A stretch of 64,000 bases of DNA. It comes from Terriglobia bacterium (GTDB lineage: Bacteria; Acidobacteriota; Terriglobia; JAJPHL01). The stretch is from positions 186,001-250,000 of the forward strand of contig JAJPHL010000002.1 in NCBI GenBank assembly GCA_021325275.1, given 5' to 3'. Below the pieces are notes generated by a model. The model made no database searches. It saw only the letters and a program-made list of their open reading frames with translations, and was not told the origin of the DNA. Below are positions 54,414 to 63,372 of this stretch, one piece after another (position 1 is the stretch's first letter; each line of letters starts with the position of its first letter). The position numbers and the translations under genes were made by a program.

Positions 54414-56638
54414 ACGCGACCGCATTGAACCGCAGAAGTTTTTTGGGCACGGCGCTTTCGGCGTCGGCCTTTGTGTTGGTGGCGCGCGCGCTACCGGGCG
54501 GAGAAACGGAAGTGGCGCTGGCAGACGCCCTGAACGGGGCGGCGTGGCATTTGCCGATTTACATGGGACTCGACGCTGACGGCACGGTCGTGGTGATCGC
54601 GCACCGCTCCGAGATGGGCACAGGCATTCGCACGTCACTGCCGATGGTGGCGGCCGACGAGTTGGGCGCGGATTGGAAGCGCGTGCGGATCGAGCAGGCG
54701 ATTGGCGACAAGAAGTACGGCGATCAAAATACCGATGGATCGAAATCGGTCCGCGACTTCTACACGCCCCTGCGCGCGGAAGCCGCGACGGCGCGCATGA
54801 TGCTGGAAAGCGCCGCGGCGCAAAAGTGGGGCGTGCCGGCGAGCGAGTGCAGCGCGCAAAACCATCAAGTGGTGCATGCGAAGTCGGGACGCAAGGCGGA
54901 TTTCGGCGAGTTGGTGGCGTCGGCCGCGCAGCAACCGCTGCCGAAGAACGACGATCTGAAATTCAAGGCGGCGTCAGAGTATCGCTACATCGGAAAAGGC
55001 GTGCCGATCACCGACATGAACGCGATCGTCACCGGCAAAGGCGTTTTCGGTATGGACGCGGCGGTGCCCGGCATGGTCTACGCGTCGGTGGAGCATCCGC
55101 CGGTGTTCGGCAGCACGGTGAAATCGCTCGACGACGCGGACGCCAAGAAAGTCGCGGGCGTTTCGCAAACGCTCCGGATTCCGCCGCTGAAACTGCCGTA
55201 CGGTTTTCAACCGCTCGGCGGCGTGGCGGTGATCGCCGACAATACTTGGGCGGCGTTTCAAGGACGCAAGAAACTGAACGTGCAATGGACCGAGAGCGCG
55301 CACGATAGTCACGAATCCGCCGCGTATCGCAAGACATTGGAAGCGGCGTCGGCGACGGCCGCGCACGTGGAACGCAACGAAGGCGACGTTGACGCCGCGT
55401 TTTCATCGGCCGCCGGTACGCACGAAGCCGCGTATTACGCGCCGTATCTCGCGCACGCGCCGATGGAACCGCCCGTGGCGATCGCGCAATACCAAGATGG
55501 CAAAGTCACGGCGTGGGCGCCCACGCAAAATCCGCAAGCGGTGCAGGACACGGTGGCCGCGGCGGTTGGTTGCAAGCCGGCGGACGTGGTGTGTAACGTC
55601 ACGCTGCTAGGCGGCGGATTCGGCCGCAAGTCGAAGACGGACTACGTGGCGGAAGCGGCAATGCTCTCGAAACAGTTGGGCGGCAAGCCGGTGAAAGTGG
55701 TGTGGTCGCGCGAAGACGACATCAAGTTCGACTTTTATCACTCCTCGTCGTCGACCTATTTCAAAGCCGCGCTCGACGCGAAGGGGCGGCCGACGGCGTG
55801 GCTGCAACGCAGCACGTTCCCATCGATCATGGCGATGTTCGATCCCAACGCCCGCTACGGCGGATTCTCGCTGGGCATGGGATTCACCGACGTGCCATTT
55901 GAAATTGCGAATTTCCGCGCGGAAAACGGCGCGGCCGAAGCGCACGTGCGCATCGGATGGCTGCGATCGGTGGCCAATATCTATCACGCCTTCGGCGTGC
56001 AGAGCTTTGCCGACGAGTTGGCGCAGAAGGCCGGCCGCGATCGCGTAGAGTATCTGCTCGATCTAATCGGCAGCGATCGGAATTTCGTAACGAATCCGCC
56101 GCAAATGAAAGGCTTCGACTTCGAAACGGCGCGATTGAAGCGCGTGCTAACGCAAGTGGCCGAGCAAAGCGGCTGGGCGAAGTTCAAGCCGTCGAAGGGT
56201 CACGCGTTGGGCGTGGCGGTGCATCGCAGTTTTCTCACCTACGTGGCGTCGGTGGTGGAAGTGGTGATCGACGACAACGGCAAGGTGAAAATTCCGCGCG
56301 TGGACACGGTTGTCGACGCGGGATTGGTAGTGAATCCCGAGCGCGCCAAGTCGCAATTTGAAGGCGCGGCGGTTTTCGGCGCGGGCATCGCTTTGATGAG
56401 CGAGATTACCGCGGCCAACGGCCGGATCAAACAGTCGAACTTCAACGACTATCGCGTGGCGCGAATCAACGAAGCTCCCGTGGACGTGCGCGTAACAATT
56501 GTGAAGAACGACAGCGCGCCGCCCGCAGGCATCGGCGAGCCAGGCGTTCCACCGATCGCGCCGGCGATCACCAGCGCAATCTTCGCGGCGACAGGCAAGC
56601 GGATCCGCGAGTTGCCGGTGAAGAGTCAGTTGGCGTAG
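54410..56638 (+). CDS. Molybdopterin-binding subunit of an isoquinoline-1-oxidoreductase-like enzyme (set 2)
   Basis: A 742-residue large subunit. Tat signal [22 protein letters not shown] at residues 6-27. Cofactor motifs include [37 protein letters not shown] and [12 protein letters not shown] (in place of the G-R-G set of set 1). The catalytic glutamate is in [13 protein letters not shown] near the C-terminus. It has no FAD partner. It hydroxylates an N-heteroaromatic or an aldehyde; the substrate is unknown. It is followed 12 bp later by an NHL protein. Confidence 0.92.
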   Translation: MNATALNRRSFLGTALSASAFVLVARALPGGETEVALADALNGAAWHLPIYMGLDADGTVVVIAHRSEMGTGIRTSLPMVAADELGADWKRVRIEQAIGDKKYGDQNTDGSKSVRDFYTPLRAEAATARMMLESAAAQKWGVPASECSAQNHQVVHAKSGRKADFGELVASAAQQPLPKNDDLKFKAASEYRYIGKGVPITDMNAIVTGKGVFGMDAAVPGMVYASVEHPPVFGSTVKSLDDADAKKVAGVSQTLRIPPLKLPYGFQPLGGVAVIADNTWAAFQGRKKLNVQWTESAHDSHESAAYRKTLEAASATAAHVERNEGDVDAAFSSAAGTHEAAYYAPYLAHAPMEPPVAIAQYQDGKVTAWAPTQNPQAVQDTVAAAVGCKPADVVCNVTLLGGGFGRKSKTDYVAEAAMLSKQLGGKPVKVVWSREDDIKFDFYHSSSSTYFKAALDAKGRPTAWLQRSTFPSIMAMFDPNARYGGFSLGMGFTDVPFEIANFRAENGAAEAHVRIGWLRSVANIYHAFGVQSFADELAQKAGRDRVEYLLDLIGSDRNFVTNPPQMKGFDFETARLKRVLTQVAEQSGWAKFKPSKGHALGVAVHRSFLTYVASVVEVVIDDNGKVKIPRVDTVVDAGLVVNPERAKSQFEGAAVFGAGIALMSEITAANGRIKQSNFNDYRVARINEAPVDVRVTIVKNDSAPPAGIGEPGVPPIAPAITSAIFAATGKRIRELPVKSQLA

Positions 56639-56650
56639 GGGAGGATCTCG

Positions 56651-57787
56651 TTGAAACGTTACTTCATCAGCGCTCTACTGCTGGTCTGTTCTGTGGCGTC
56701 AGGGCAACAGTCTGCCCCTGAAATTCCTTACGAATCCGTGCCGGACTTTCTAAAACTTCCGGCCGACATGAACTTTGGCGAGGTCGCCGGCGTCGCGGTG
56801 AATTCCAAGGGTCATGTGTTCGTGTTTTCGCGCGGCAACACGACCGGTCCCGCGTATGGCGCGACGGCGTCGCAACTGCTCGAGTTCGGTCCTGACGGGC
56901 GCTACATCCGCGAGATCGGCAAGAATTTGTACGCGTGGTCGTATGCGCACGCCGTGCGCGTCGATAAGCACGACAATATTTGGGCCATTGACAAAGGCTC
57001 GGACATGATCGTGCGCTTCAATCCCGCGGGACACGTCACGATGGTTTTCGGGCGGAAGAAGGAAGCGTCGGACGAGAGCGCCGTGCCGTGGAAGCATGTG
57101 ACGCCTCCGCTGGCCGCGATCAACGGACAATTCCGCCAGCCAACCGACGTCACCTGGGATAAGGAAGAATCGATTTTCATCAGCGACGGATACATCAACT
57201 CGCGCGTCGCCAAGTTCGACAAAAACGGCGATTGGGTGAAGCAGTGGGGCGCGCCCGGTTCGGGACCCGGCGAGTTCAACACGCCGCACTCGATCGCATC
57301 AGACAAAGACGGCAACATTTACGTCGCCGATCGCGGCAACATGCGGATTCAAGTGTTCGATCACGACGGGAACTTCCTGCGCGAGATTCGCATCGACGCA
57401 CCGGTGCCCGAAAACGCGCAGCCGTGGATGGGCGCGCGTCCCAGCGGCAGCGGCCGAGGCACGATGGGATCGGGCGCGCCGTGGGCCGTGTGTATCACGC
57501 CGGCGTCGACGCAAAATTCCACGCAGTATCTCTACGCCTCCGACGCGTTTCCCGGACGCATCTACAAATTGTCGCTCGATGGCAAGCTGCTCGGGATGCT
57601 GGGACGCTCCGGCCATCTAGCGAAACAGTTCGGATGGATTCACGAACTCGCGTGCCCGTCGGAAAACACGCTCTACGTCGCGGAATTGTTGAATTGGCGC
57701 GTGCAGAAATTGATTTTGAATCCAGTGGAGAAGAAAACCTCGCAAGAGAAAACGGCTCAAACGAAAAAGGCCGGGACAACGAAGTAA
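56651..57787 (+). CDS. Exported NHL-repeat beta-propeller protein
   Basis: A 378-residue exported protein. Signal peptide (RYFISALLLVCSVASGQ) is followed by NHL/peptidyl-alpha-hydroxyglycine-amidating-lyase-like repeats: NFGEVAGVAVNSKGHVFVFSRGN, AHAVRVDKHDNIWAIDKGSDMIVRF, QPTDVTWDKEESIFISDGYINSRVAKFDKNGDWV and TPHSIASDKDGNIYVADRGNMRIQVFD. Six blades are likely. The C-terminus is Lys/Thr/Gln-rich. TTG start with a GGGGAGGATC site. It lies 12 bp after the large subunit, so it is probably part of the same transcript, and may bind its ligand or partner. Confidence 0.85.
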   Translation: MKRYFISALLLVCSVASGQQSAPEIPYESVPDFLKLPADMNFGEVAGVAVNSKGHVFVFSRGNTTGPAYGATASQLLEFGPDGRYIREIGKNLYAWSYAHAVRVDKHDNIWAIDKGSDMIVRFNPAGHVTMVFGRKKEASDESAVPWKHVTPPLAAINGQFRQPTDVTWDKEESIFISDGYINSRVAKFDKNGDWVKQWGAPGSGPGEFNTPHSIASDKDGNIYVADRGNMRIQVFDHDGNFLREIRIDAPVPENAQPWMGARPSGSGRGTMGSGAPWAVCITPASTQNSTQYLYASDAFPGRIYKLSLDGKLLGMLGRSGHLAKQFGWIHELACPSENTLYVAELLNWRVQKLILNPVEKKTSQEKTAQTKKAGTTK

Positions 57788-57836
57788 TTGTCCTTTGTGC
57801 ATTTCAAGAGGATGCGTTTGTGGGTCGCCATTTCAG

Positions 57837-58115
57837 AGTCTGTGTGCCAACTGATCGCTGAGCCTGCGGAAGCAGGCGACGCAATGTTAGCCTCTGGCGA
57901 GGCGCTTTTTGCCGAGCCTGGGGTAATTCGTTAGCGGGCAGAGCCTGCGCAGCTGGCGACACAGGCAACAGTGCCATCTGATTCGCTTGTGCCGCCTGCG
58001 CTGCAGGCTCGTACTCGATACAACAGTGTCCCCAGGCTCGGCAAAAAGCGCCTCGCCAGGGGCTAACACTGTGCCGCCTGCTGCCGCAGGCTCGGAGTTG
58101 CGGTGTCACACAGAC
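57837..58115. repeat. 280-bp palindromic element, copy C
   Basis: Begins AGTCTGTGTGCCAACTGAT, with the CTCTGGCGAGGCGCTTTTTGC arm and its partner GCAAAAAGCGCCTCGCCAGGG, ending GTGTCACACAGAC. More diverged than A and B. It lies 50 bp past the NHL-gene stop and is followed by a small satellite. Confidence 0.8.
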
Positions 58116-58220
58116 GCGGGCTGAATTTTCAAACAGGCTTCTGCGGGCTGGGTGGTCACACAGACTCCTGCGGGCTGAATCTTCAAACAGACTCCTGCGG
58201 GGCTGAGTTTTCACACAGGG
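58108..58220. repeat. Tandem satellite of the element terminus
   Basis: Four to five degenerate copies of a 27-bp unit, CACAGACTCCTGCGGGCTGA followed by ATTTTCA or GTTTTCA, run out of copy C of the 280-bp element. The unit is the reverse complement of the element's terminal sequence. Confidence 0.75.
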
Positions 58221-58244
58221 GCGACTAAGACAGCGGCGGCGCAA

Positions 58245-58283
58245 AAGAAAACAGCCAAGACCACAAAGTGATCTTGGCTGTCG
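58245..58283 (-). terminator. Rho-independent terminator of the envelope operon
   Basis: Perfect 10-bp stem ACAGCCAAGA / TCTTGGCTGT (58251-58260 with 58272-58281). On the minus strand it is followed by TTTTCTTTT, 25 bp past the stop of the TPR gene. Confidence 0.85.
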
Positions 58284-58305
58284 CTTTCCAACTCGGAAGA
58301 AAAAA

Positions 58306-59139
58306 CTACTGCGGAGCGATCTGACCGTTCGGCGTCGCCGCGGCCTTGGCGGCCTTGGCGTCTTTCACCTTCATCAGTTTTTCCACCCACGAATTGGCCG
58401 TCTCGAGATCCTTGTCGTGATCGGCGACCGAGTCTTCGCAGTCGGCCTTTTCGCGATAGAGGAGGTTGATGTAGGCCATCGCGTCGTCGTAATCGGGACG
58501 AATCTCCACGGCCTTGTTCAGATCCTTGAAGCCTTCGTCGACGATCGGCATGTTCGCGCTGCACAGGGCCTGCTGCGCTTTTTTGTCCTTGAAGGGTTGC
58601 GTGCCTTGCGGATCCATGTGCGCGTCGGAACGCGCCTTCATCCGCGCGGGATACGCCTTGGTCCAAGCGATCACGCCGATGGAGTAATACGCTTCGGCAT
58701 TCTTGGGATCGAGTTGGATTTCCTTCTGATACCAATCCTTGGCGTCATCCAGCTTCTTCATGTTGAAATAAATGCTGGCGATGCCGGCCACGCTGTTGGC
58801 GTTTTGCGGATCGTCCTTCAGGACGTTCTTGAACTCGTCGATGGCCTGCTGGCCCATCTTCATGTTGTCGTCGGACTCCGCGCCCGGGATGAACTGATTG
58901 GCGTAGGCGGTGGCGAGATAGAGGCGCGCCACTTGCAGCGAGGGATCGAGGCTCAACGCTTTCTTGAAATTCTCCACCGCCGGCGTATATTGAGCGCCCT
59001 TGAACGCCTGCACTCCCTGGCGGAGTTGATCGCGGGCACGCAGCTTGTTGCCGATCAAACTCCAGCCCAGAAGGGCCAGCCCGATGAAAGCTCCCATTAC
59101 CACCAGGGTGATGACGACACCCTTATAATCGGTTTTCAT
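58306..59139 (-). CDS. Membrane-anchored TPR protein, end of exb operon
   Basis: A 277-residue protein. The N-terminal membrane helix (VVITLVVMGAFIGLALLGWSLI, residues 8-29) anchors it, with the rest in the periplasm. Three to four tetratricopeptide repeats lie between residues 38 and 175 (AVENFKKALSLDPSLQVARLYLATAYA, QAIDEFKNVLKDDPQNANSVAGIASIY, AKDWYQKEIQLDPKNAEAYYSIGVIAW). An additional repeat follows a Lys-rich linker. It may tether or scaffold the Ton/Exb complex; function unproven. It overlaps the exbD operon by 1 bp spacing (58 bp before the terminator). Confidence 0.82.
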   Translation of the reverse strand: MKTDYKGVVITLVVMGAFIGLALLGWSLIGNKLRARDQLRQGVQAFKGAQYTPAVENFKKALSLDPSLQVARLYLATAYANQFIPGAESDDNMKMGQQAIDEFKNVLKDDPQNANSVAGIASIYFNMKKLDDAKDWYQKEIQLDPKNAEAYYSIGVIAWTKAYPARMKARSDAHMDPQGTQPFKDKKAQQALCSANMPIVDEGFKDLNKAVEIRPDYDDAMAYINLLYREKADCEDSVADHDKDLETANSWVEKLMKVKDAKAAKAAATPNGQIAPQ

Positions 59140-59140
59140 T

Positions 59141-59569
59141 CTATTGTCCCTGCTCCATCTTGGCCGTCATCAGGCCGATCTTGTCCACACCGGAGGCTTT
59201 GGCGATATCGATCACCTTGGCGATTTCCTTGAACTCCAGATTGTCGTCGCCCTTCACGAACGCCACGCGCTCGGCGCGCGTACTGAAGATGTCTTTGAGA
59301 CGCGGACCGAGCGTTGCTTCGGTCACGTCGTCCTGATTGATCTTCAACGCGCCGCCCATCATCACCTGAATCACGATGGTGCGATTCAGCGGATTATCCG
59401 GCTGCTTTTTGGCATCCGGATTCGGTTGCGGAACCAGCGTATCGAGGCCCTTCGGCACCAAAGGCGTGATCACCATGAAGATGATGATCAGCACGAGCAG
59501 TACATCGATCATCGGGGTCATGTTGATATCGGCGGTCAGACCCTTTTTTCCGCCCACTGCCATTGCCAT
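59141..59569 (-). CDS. exbD: Biopolymer transport protein ExbD/TolR (second copy)
   Basis: A 142-residue TolR/ExbD-family protein: one transmembrane helix (residues about 18-38) carrying the channel aspartate in DINMTPMIDVLLVLIIIFMV, and a periplasmic domain with KGDDNLEFKEIAKVIDIAKASGVDKIGLMTAK. It couples proton flow to movement of TonB or TolA. ATG start near a GGAGGAATTTTT site. Second of two exbD genes in the operon; 66 bp separate them. Confidence 0.94.
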   Translation of the reverse strand: MAMAVGGKKGLTADINMTPMIDVLLVLIIIFMVITPLVPKGLDTLVPQPNPDAKKQPDNPLNRTIVIQVMMGGALKINQDDVTEATLGPRLKDIFSTRAERVAFVKGDDNLEFKEIAKVIDIAKASGVDKIGLMTAKMEQGQ

Positions 59570-59634
59570 AAAAAATTCCTCCGAGAATCAATGCGGACCC
59601 CGCAACGCGGGATCAAAATCCGTTACTTGTTTCT

Positions 59635-60099
59635 CTACTTCTTGTCGGCGGCCGGCGCTGCGGCGGGCGCTGCCGCTCCCGCCGCGTCTTCAATCTTGTC
59701 GGTCAGCAGGCCGAGATCGCTCACACCCGCCGCGCGGATGTTGTCGACAACATCCACCACATCTTTGTACTTGGCACGCGCGTCGCTCTTCACGTAGACC
59801 GTCTTATCGGCCTTGGCGGCGATCAAATCTTTCACCTTGGGCGCCAACTCGGTCGCCTGCACCTGCGTGGTGCCCAGAAAGACGCGTCCGTCGTGAGTCA
59901 CCGCGATCAACACGGCGTCTTCTTTGTCGGCATCCTGCATGTTGCGGGGATTATGCACCTTGGCCATGTCCACACTGGTGCCGTGTTGCAACATGGGCGT
60001 CACCACCATGAAGATGATCAGCAGCACGAGCATCACGTCCACCATCGGCGTGACGTTGATGTCGTTCACTACAGTAGTCGTTCGTTTTGCCTGTCCCAT
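59635..60099 (-). CDS. exbD: Biopolymer transport protein ExbD/TolR (first copy)
   Basis: A 154-residue paralogue. The channel helix reads DINVTPMVDVMLVLLIIFMVVTPM. The periplasmic domain (KADKTVYVKSDARAKYKDVVDVVDNIRAAGVSDLGLLTDK) is longer than the second copy's and ends in a Ala/Pro-rich AAGAAAPAAAPAADKK tail. One copy may pair with TonB and the other with a TolA-like partner, but both are in one operon with a single exbB and a single tonB. A strong hairpin (60149-60180) separates it from exbB. Confidence 0.94.
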   Translation of the reverse strand: MGQAKRTTTVVNDINVTPMVDVMLVLLIIFMVVTPMLQHGTSVDMAKVHNPRNMQDADKEDAVLIAVTHDGRVFLGTTQVQATELAPKVKDLIAAKADKTVYVKSDARAKYKDVVDVVDNIRAAGVSDLGLLTDKIEDAAGAAAPAAAPAADKK

Positions 60100-60148
60100 G
60101 GATGTTCTCCTTCAAATTACCGACGCTCGATTCCGGGGCGGAAGGCGA

Positions 60149-60180
60149 GGGTTCGCGCCGCGGGGAAGCGGCGCGAACCC
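60149..60180 (-). other. 13-bp perfect hairpin between exbB and exbD
   Basis: GGGTTCGCGCCGC (60149-60161) pairs with GCGGCGCGAACCC (60168-60180) around GGGGAA. It lacks a U-tract and lies in the 200-bp gap of the operon, so it could protect mRNA ends or set ExbB/ExbD ratio. Confidence 0.65.
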
Positions 60181-60240
60181 AAGCGAACCACGCTGGGAGA
60201 AGAGCGAAAAACCGGCCCGCCTTACTTGATCGCTACGCGC

Positions 60241-60301
60241 TGAAACTTCGCGCTGCGCTCGTACTTGAACGCTGCGTGAAACTTCGCGCTGCGCTCGTAC
60301 T
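60241..60301. repeat. 25-bp direct repeat next to the exbB stop
   Basis: TGAAACTTCGCGCTGCGCTC followed by GTACT occurs at 60241-60265 and identically at 60277-60301. The second copy ends within the exbB stop codon (60300-60302). Confidence 0.8.
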
Positions 60302-61031
60302 ACCGCTTGCGGTTTCTCTGCGAGCGCTTGAGGAAATAATCCACCAATTCGCTCGAGGAGTTATCCATCTCGATGTCGAACGCTTCGACGCGGCCCGAGA
60401 AGGCGTTGTACGCCCACACCGCAGGCACGGCGACGAACAATCCGATGGCGGTCGTTACGAGAGCTTCCGAAATTCCGCCGGCGACGGCGGCCAATCCGGT
60501 CTGCTTCTCGGCGGCGATGCCGTGGAAGGCGTTGATGATGCCGACGACCGTTCCGAACAGTCCCACGAAGGGGGCGGTGGAACCGATCGTGGCGAGCGTG
60601 CCCATGCCGCGCTTCAGCTCGGCGTGCACAATCGCTTCGGCGCGCTCCAGGGCGCGCTTGCTGGCTTCGATTTCCTCACCGGGGATTTCCGCGGAATCCT
60701 GATGCGCCTGGAATTCCTGGAGCCCGGAGATCACGACCTTGGCCAGGTGGCTCTTCTTGTGGCGCTCGGCGATGTGCACCGCTTCGTCGAGTTTGCCTTC
60801 ACGCAGCGCGCCGGCCACCGCCGGAGCGAACATGCGCGACTGCTTGCGCGCGGCCGAGAATGCGATCCAGCGATCGATCATCACGCCGATGGACCACGCC
60901 GACATTGCAAACAGAACGATGACGACCAACTTGGCCGGCACGCCCATCTGGTTCCACATGGACAAAGGATCAAAGGCCACGGCTGAATCTTGAAACAACC
61001 AGAAGGCCAACATACTGGCGGACGAAATCAT
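60300..61031 (-). CDS. exbB: MotA/TolQ/ExbB proton channel protein
   Basis: A 243-residue TolQ/ExbB-family inner-membrane protein with three transmembrane helices (about residues 25-45, 140-165 and 180-205). Hallmark segments are AELKRGMGTLATIGSTAPFVGLFGTVVGIINAFHG and ISEALVTTAIGLFVAVPAVWAYNAF. It forms the proton-driven motor with ExbD and powers TonB. ATG with a GGAGAGCTTTT site. Its stop lies in a 25-bp repeat. tonB precedes it by about 150 bp, and the two exbD genes follow. Confidence 0.95.
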   Translation of the reverse strand: MISSASMLAFWLFQDSAVAFDPLSMWNQMGVPAKLVVIVLFAMSAWSIGVMIDRWIAFSAARKQSRMFAPAVAGALREGKLDEAVHIAERHKKSHLAKVVISGLQEFQAHQDSAEIPGEEIEASKRALERAEAIVHAELKRGMGTLATIGSTAPFVGLFGTVVGIINAFHGIAAEKQTGLAAVAGGISEALVTTAIGLFVAVPAVWAYNAFSGRVEAFDIEMDNSSSELVDYFLKRSQRNRKR

Positions 61032-61182
61032 GGTAAAAGCTCTCCTTCTTCTCCCGAGTTAGGATCCCGCGGGGGGATTCCGTTTTAGTGCAAGATCAAG
61101 ATCAAAAACCGAACCGAATGGCGACAGGCTCCCCGAAAGTCGAAGCGATTGCCTCGATTCCAGAGGAGCCGGCGGCCAAAGC

Positions 61183-61944
61183 TTACTGGCTGAGCGTAAA
61201 ATTCACGTCAATTGTAGTGGCTACCTGCACCGGCACATTGTTAAGAATGGTGGGCCGGTAGCGCCACTGGCGAACCGCGTCCAACGCCGCTTGTACAAGC
61301 AGCGGGTGGCCGCTGATCACCTTCAAATCCGTAATACGGCCCTGCTCGTCGATCACCGCTTCCAGGTGAACCACACCCTGGATGCGGGCTTGCCGCGCCA
61401 ACTGCGGATACACCGGGTTGGGACGGCTAATCGCCATCGCCCCTTGGACCGCTCCGCCGACCGTGATGCGCTTCGGCGTCTCGACCTTGGGCGGAGGTGG
61501 AGGTGGAGGAGGCGGAGGCGCCGCCGTGGGCGTCGAGCTCACGATGCCGCCGATCACGCCGCCCAATTGTCCGCCGGGCGTACCGCCGGGCACGCCGCCC
61601 ACAACTCCGGCGCCGCCGGAAGAGGGAGGCGGCAAATCTTCTTCTTTGATTTCCGCAATCTGTTTGGGAATTTCTTTCGGAGCGGTCAAGTGACCGTCTT
61701 CAAACTCGCGCACCATCTTCACCACTCTTACCGGCGCGGCCGCAGGCGGAGGTGGCGGAGGCGGCGGCGGTGGAGGAGCCGTCAAGAAGCCGAGCATCTG
61801 AGTCTTCGGAAGGGCTTCCACGGTCAGCAACGGAATCAAGACCAAGGTGATCAGGATTCCTGCCTGGATCATCAGGGAAATCCCGACCGTCCACGGCCGT
61901 TTTTTCTCGGTGGAGGCCAGATCCATCAGGCTTTGTTCAAACAT
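61183..61944 (-). CDS. tonB: TonB family energy transducer
   Basis: A 253-residue protein with one N-terminal membrane helix (VGISLMIQAGILITLVLIPLL, about residues 19-39), two Pro-rich tracts of 11 and 10 prolines that span the periplasm, and the C-terminal TonB domain (ARQARIQGVVHLEAVIDEQGRITDLKVISGHPLLVQAALDAVRQWRYRPT, then LNNVPVQVATTIDVNFTL). It passes the proton-motor energy of ExbB/ExbD to outer-membrane receptors. ATG at 61944 is chosen because it starts just before the usual cytoplasmic segment. Confidence 0.93.
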   Translation of the reverse strand: MFEQSLMDLASTEKKRPWTVGISLMIQAGILITLVLIPLLTVEALPKTQMLGFLTAPPPPPPPPPPPAAAPVRVVKMVREFEDGHLTAPKEIPKQIAEIKEEDLPPPSSGGAGVVGGVPGGTPGGQLGGVIGGIVSSTPTAAPPPPPPPPPPKVETPKRITVGGAVQGAMAISRPNPVYPQLARQARIQGVVHLEAVIDEQGRITDLKVISGHPLLVQAALDAVRQWRYRPTILNNVPVQVATTIDVNFTLSQ

Positions 61945-62124
61945 AGCGAAATCCCCCGTTCTTTTACAGTCACCAACTGAACGGCGCGCTGTTTCCAACG
62001 CCATCCACTTGATATAGACACCGAATCTTGAAAATCGGTGCGCGTCCGGTCCCATCCGGAGGCATTTTTTTTATTCCCCAAACTCTTGCCGTACCAATGC
62101 GATACAAAGCCCTGCACGCCGCCC

Positions 62125-63351
62125 CTACGCCGACTTGCCGGTTTTCACCGTGCCCTTGGCGCGAGCACCCTGGCGAGCCGCCGGGGCCTTATCCATCGCG
62201 ATCACTTTACCACTATTCGAACGCTGATCCCACCACTCTTGCCACACCACAACGATCGGCGCGGCTACCGCAATCGACGAATATGTTCCGACCAGGATGC
62301 CGACCACCAGCGCGAAAGCGAATCCGCGCAAGACCTCGCCGCCAAGGAAATACAAACATGCGACTGTAACGAAAGTTAAACCCGAGGTCAAGATCGTTCT
62401 ACTTAAAGTTTGGTTAATGGAAAGGTTGGCGATGTTGCTGAGCGACTCGCGACGCATGCCCCTGACGTTCTCACGAATGCGATCGAAGACCACGATCGTA
62501 TCGTTCATCGAGTAACCGACGAGCGTCAGCAACGCGGCCACCACGGGAAGCGAAATCTCGTATCCGAAGATCGAGAAGAAGCCGATGGTGATGATCACGT
62601 CGTGGAACGTGGCGATAATCGCGGCGATGCCGTACACCCACTCGAAGCGCAATCCCACGTAGATCAACATTCCGCCCAGCGCGTAGAGCGTGGCGAACAA
62701 CGCTTGCTTGCGCAACTCGTCGCCGACTTTCGGTCCGACGATCGAAACGCCGCCCACGTTGTAAGGCGAAAGCGAAAAACCCTTCTCGAAGGAGTTGGCG
62801 ATCGCCGGCGTGACGCCGGGAACCGAACGCAGGTCGCCGATGTTGTTGATCAAGCCGCCCGCGCTGCGGGCCTTCACGATCGCATCGGCGGCGGTGCGCG
62901 CGTCTTCACTGGAGACGCCGGCCGTTTCGACCAGACGATCGGCGATTTGGTCGCGCCCCGCGTTGTTCAAGTCCACTTTACTGGCGTCGGTCTGCCCAAA
63001 GGAATTGCGCAGCGCGTCGGCGATGGAAGTGCGCGCGTGATTCAACGCCGCTTCGTCTTGGCCCTTCTGCTCCAGGCTGATGATGATTTCGTTTTTGGCG
63101 GGATCGTCGTACCTTTGCAGCGTGGCGTCCTTGATGCCTTGCGCGTCGAGCTGCTTGCGCAGCGTTTCGAGGTTTGGTACGTCCTTGAACTTCACCAAAA
63201 CCTCCGCGCCGCCCTTGAAATCGATACCGTAGATGGGACCGCCCTTCATCAGAAGGGAAATTTGTCCGGAGATGCTGAGCACCAGCGACAGGCAAATGAG
63301 CGGCCACTTCCACGAGAGGAAGTTGTAATTCGGGTTCTTAAAGATCTCCAT
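62125..63351 (-). CDS. secF: Protein translocase subunit SecF with HhH-like insert
   Basis: A 408-residue SecF. The first helix (WPLICLSLVLSISGQISLLM, residues 16-35) is followed by YGIDFKGGAEVLVKF. The six-helix core ends about residue 380, with SLPVVAALLTLVGYSMNDTIVVFDRIREN as the conserved signature. It helps proton-driven export with SecD. SecF is usually about 300-330 residues. Here about 65 residues (126-190) are extra and resemble a helix-hairpin-helix/ComEA-like element: VDLNNAGRDQIADRL then GDLRSVPGVTPAIANSF. It is 21 bp after secD, in the same operon. Confidence 0.95.
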   Translation of the reverse strand: MEIFKNPNYNFLSWKWPLICLSLVLSISGQISLLMKGGPIYGIDFKGGAEVLVKFKDVPNLETLRKQLDAQGIKDATLQRYDDPAKNEIIISLEQKGQDEAALNHARTSIADALRNSFGQTDASKVDLNNAGRDQIADRLVETAGVSSEDARTAADAIVKARSAGGLINNIGDLRSVPGVTPAIANSFEKGFSLSPYNVGGVSIVGPKVGDELRKQALFATLYALGGMLIYVGLRFEWVYGIAAIIATFHDVIITIGFFSIFGYEISLPVVAALLTLVGYSMNDTIVVFDRIRENVRGMRRESLSNIANLSINQTLSRTILTSGLTFVTVACLYFLGGEVLRGFAFALVVGILVGTYSSIAVAAPIVVVWQEWWDQRSNSGKVIAMDKAPAARQGARAKGTVKTGKSA

Positions 63352-63372
63352 GAAACTGACTCTCCACCAATC

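Noticed and set aside
61990-62075. Possible tRNA-Ser/Leu-like remnant on the plus strand (TAGACACCGAATCTTGAAAATCGGTG)
   Set aside because: A CACCGA/TCGGTG stem with a TTGAAA loop and a CCGG hairpin exist, but no acceptor pairing or TTCGA T-loop could be found. It may also be a weak plus-strand terminator-like hairpin with a T-tract, without a gene to end.
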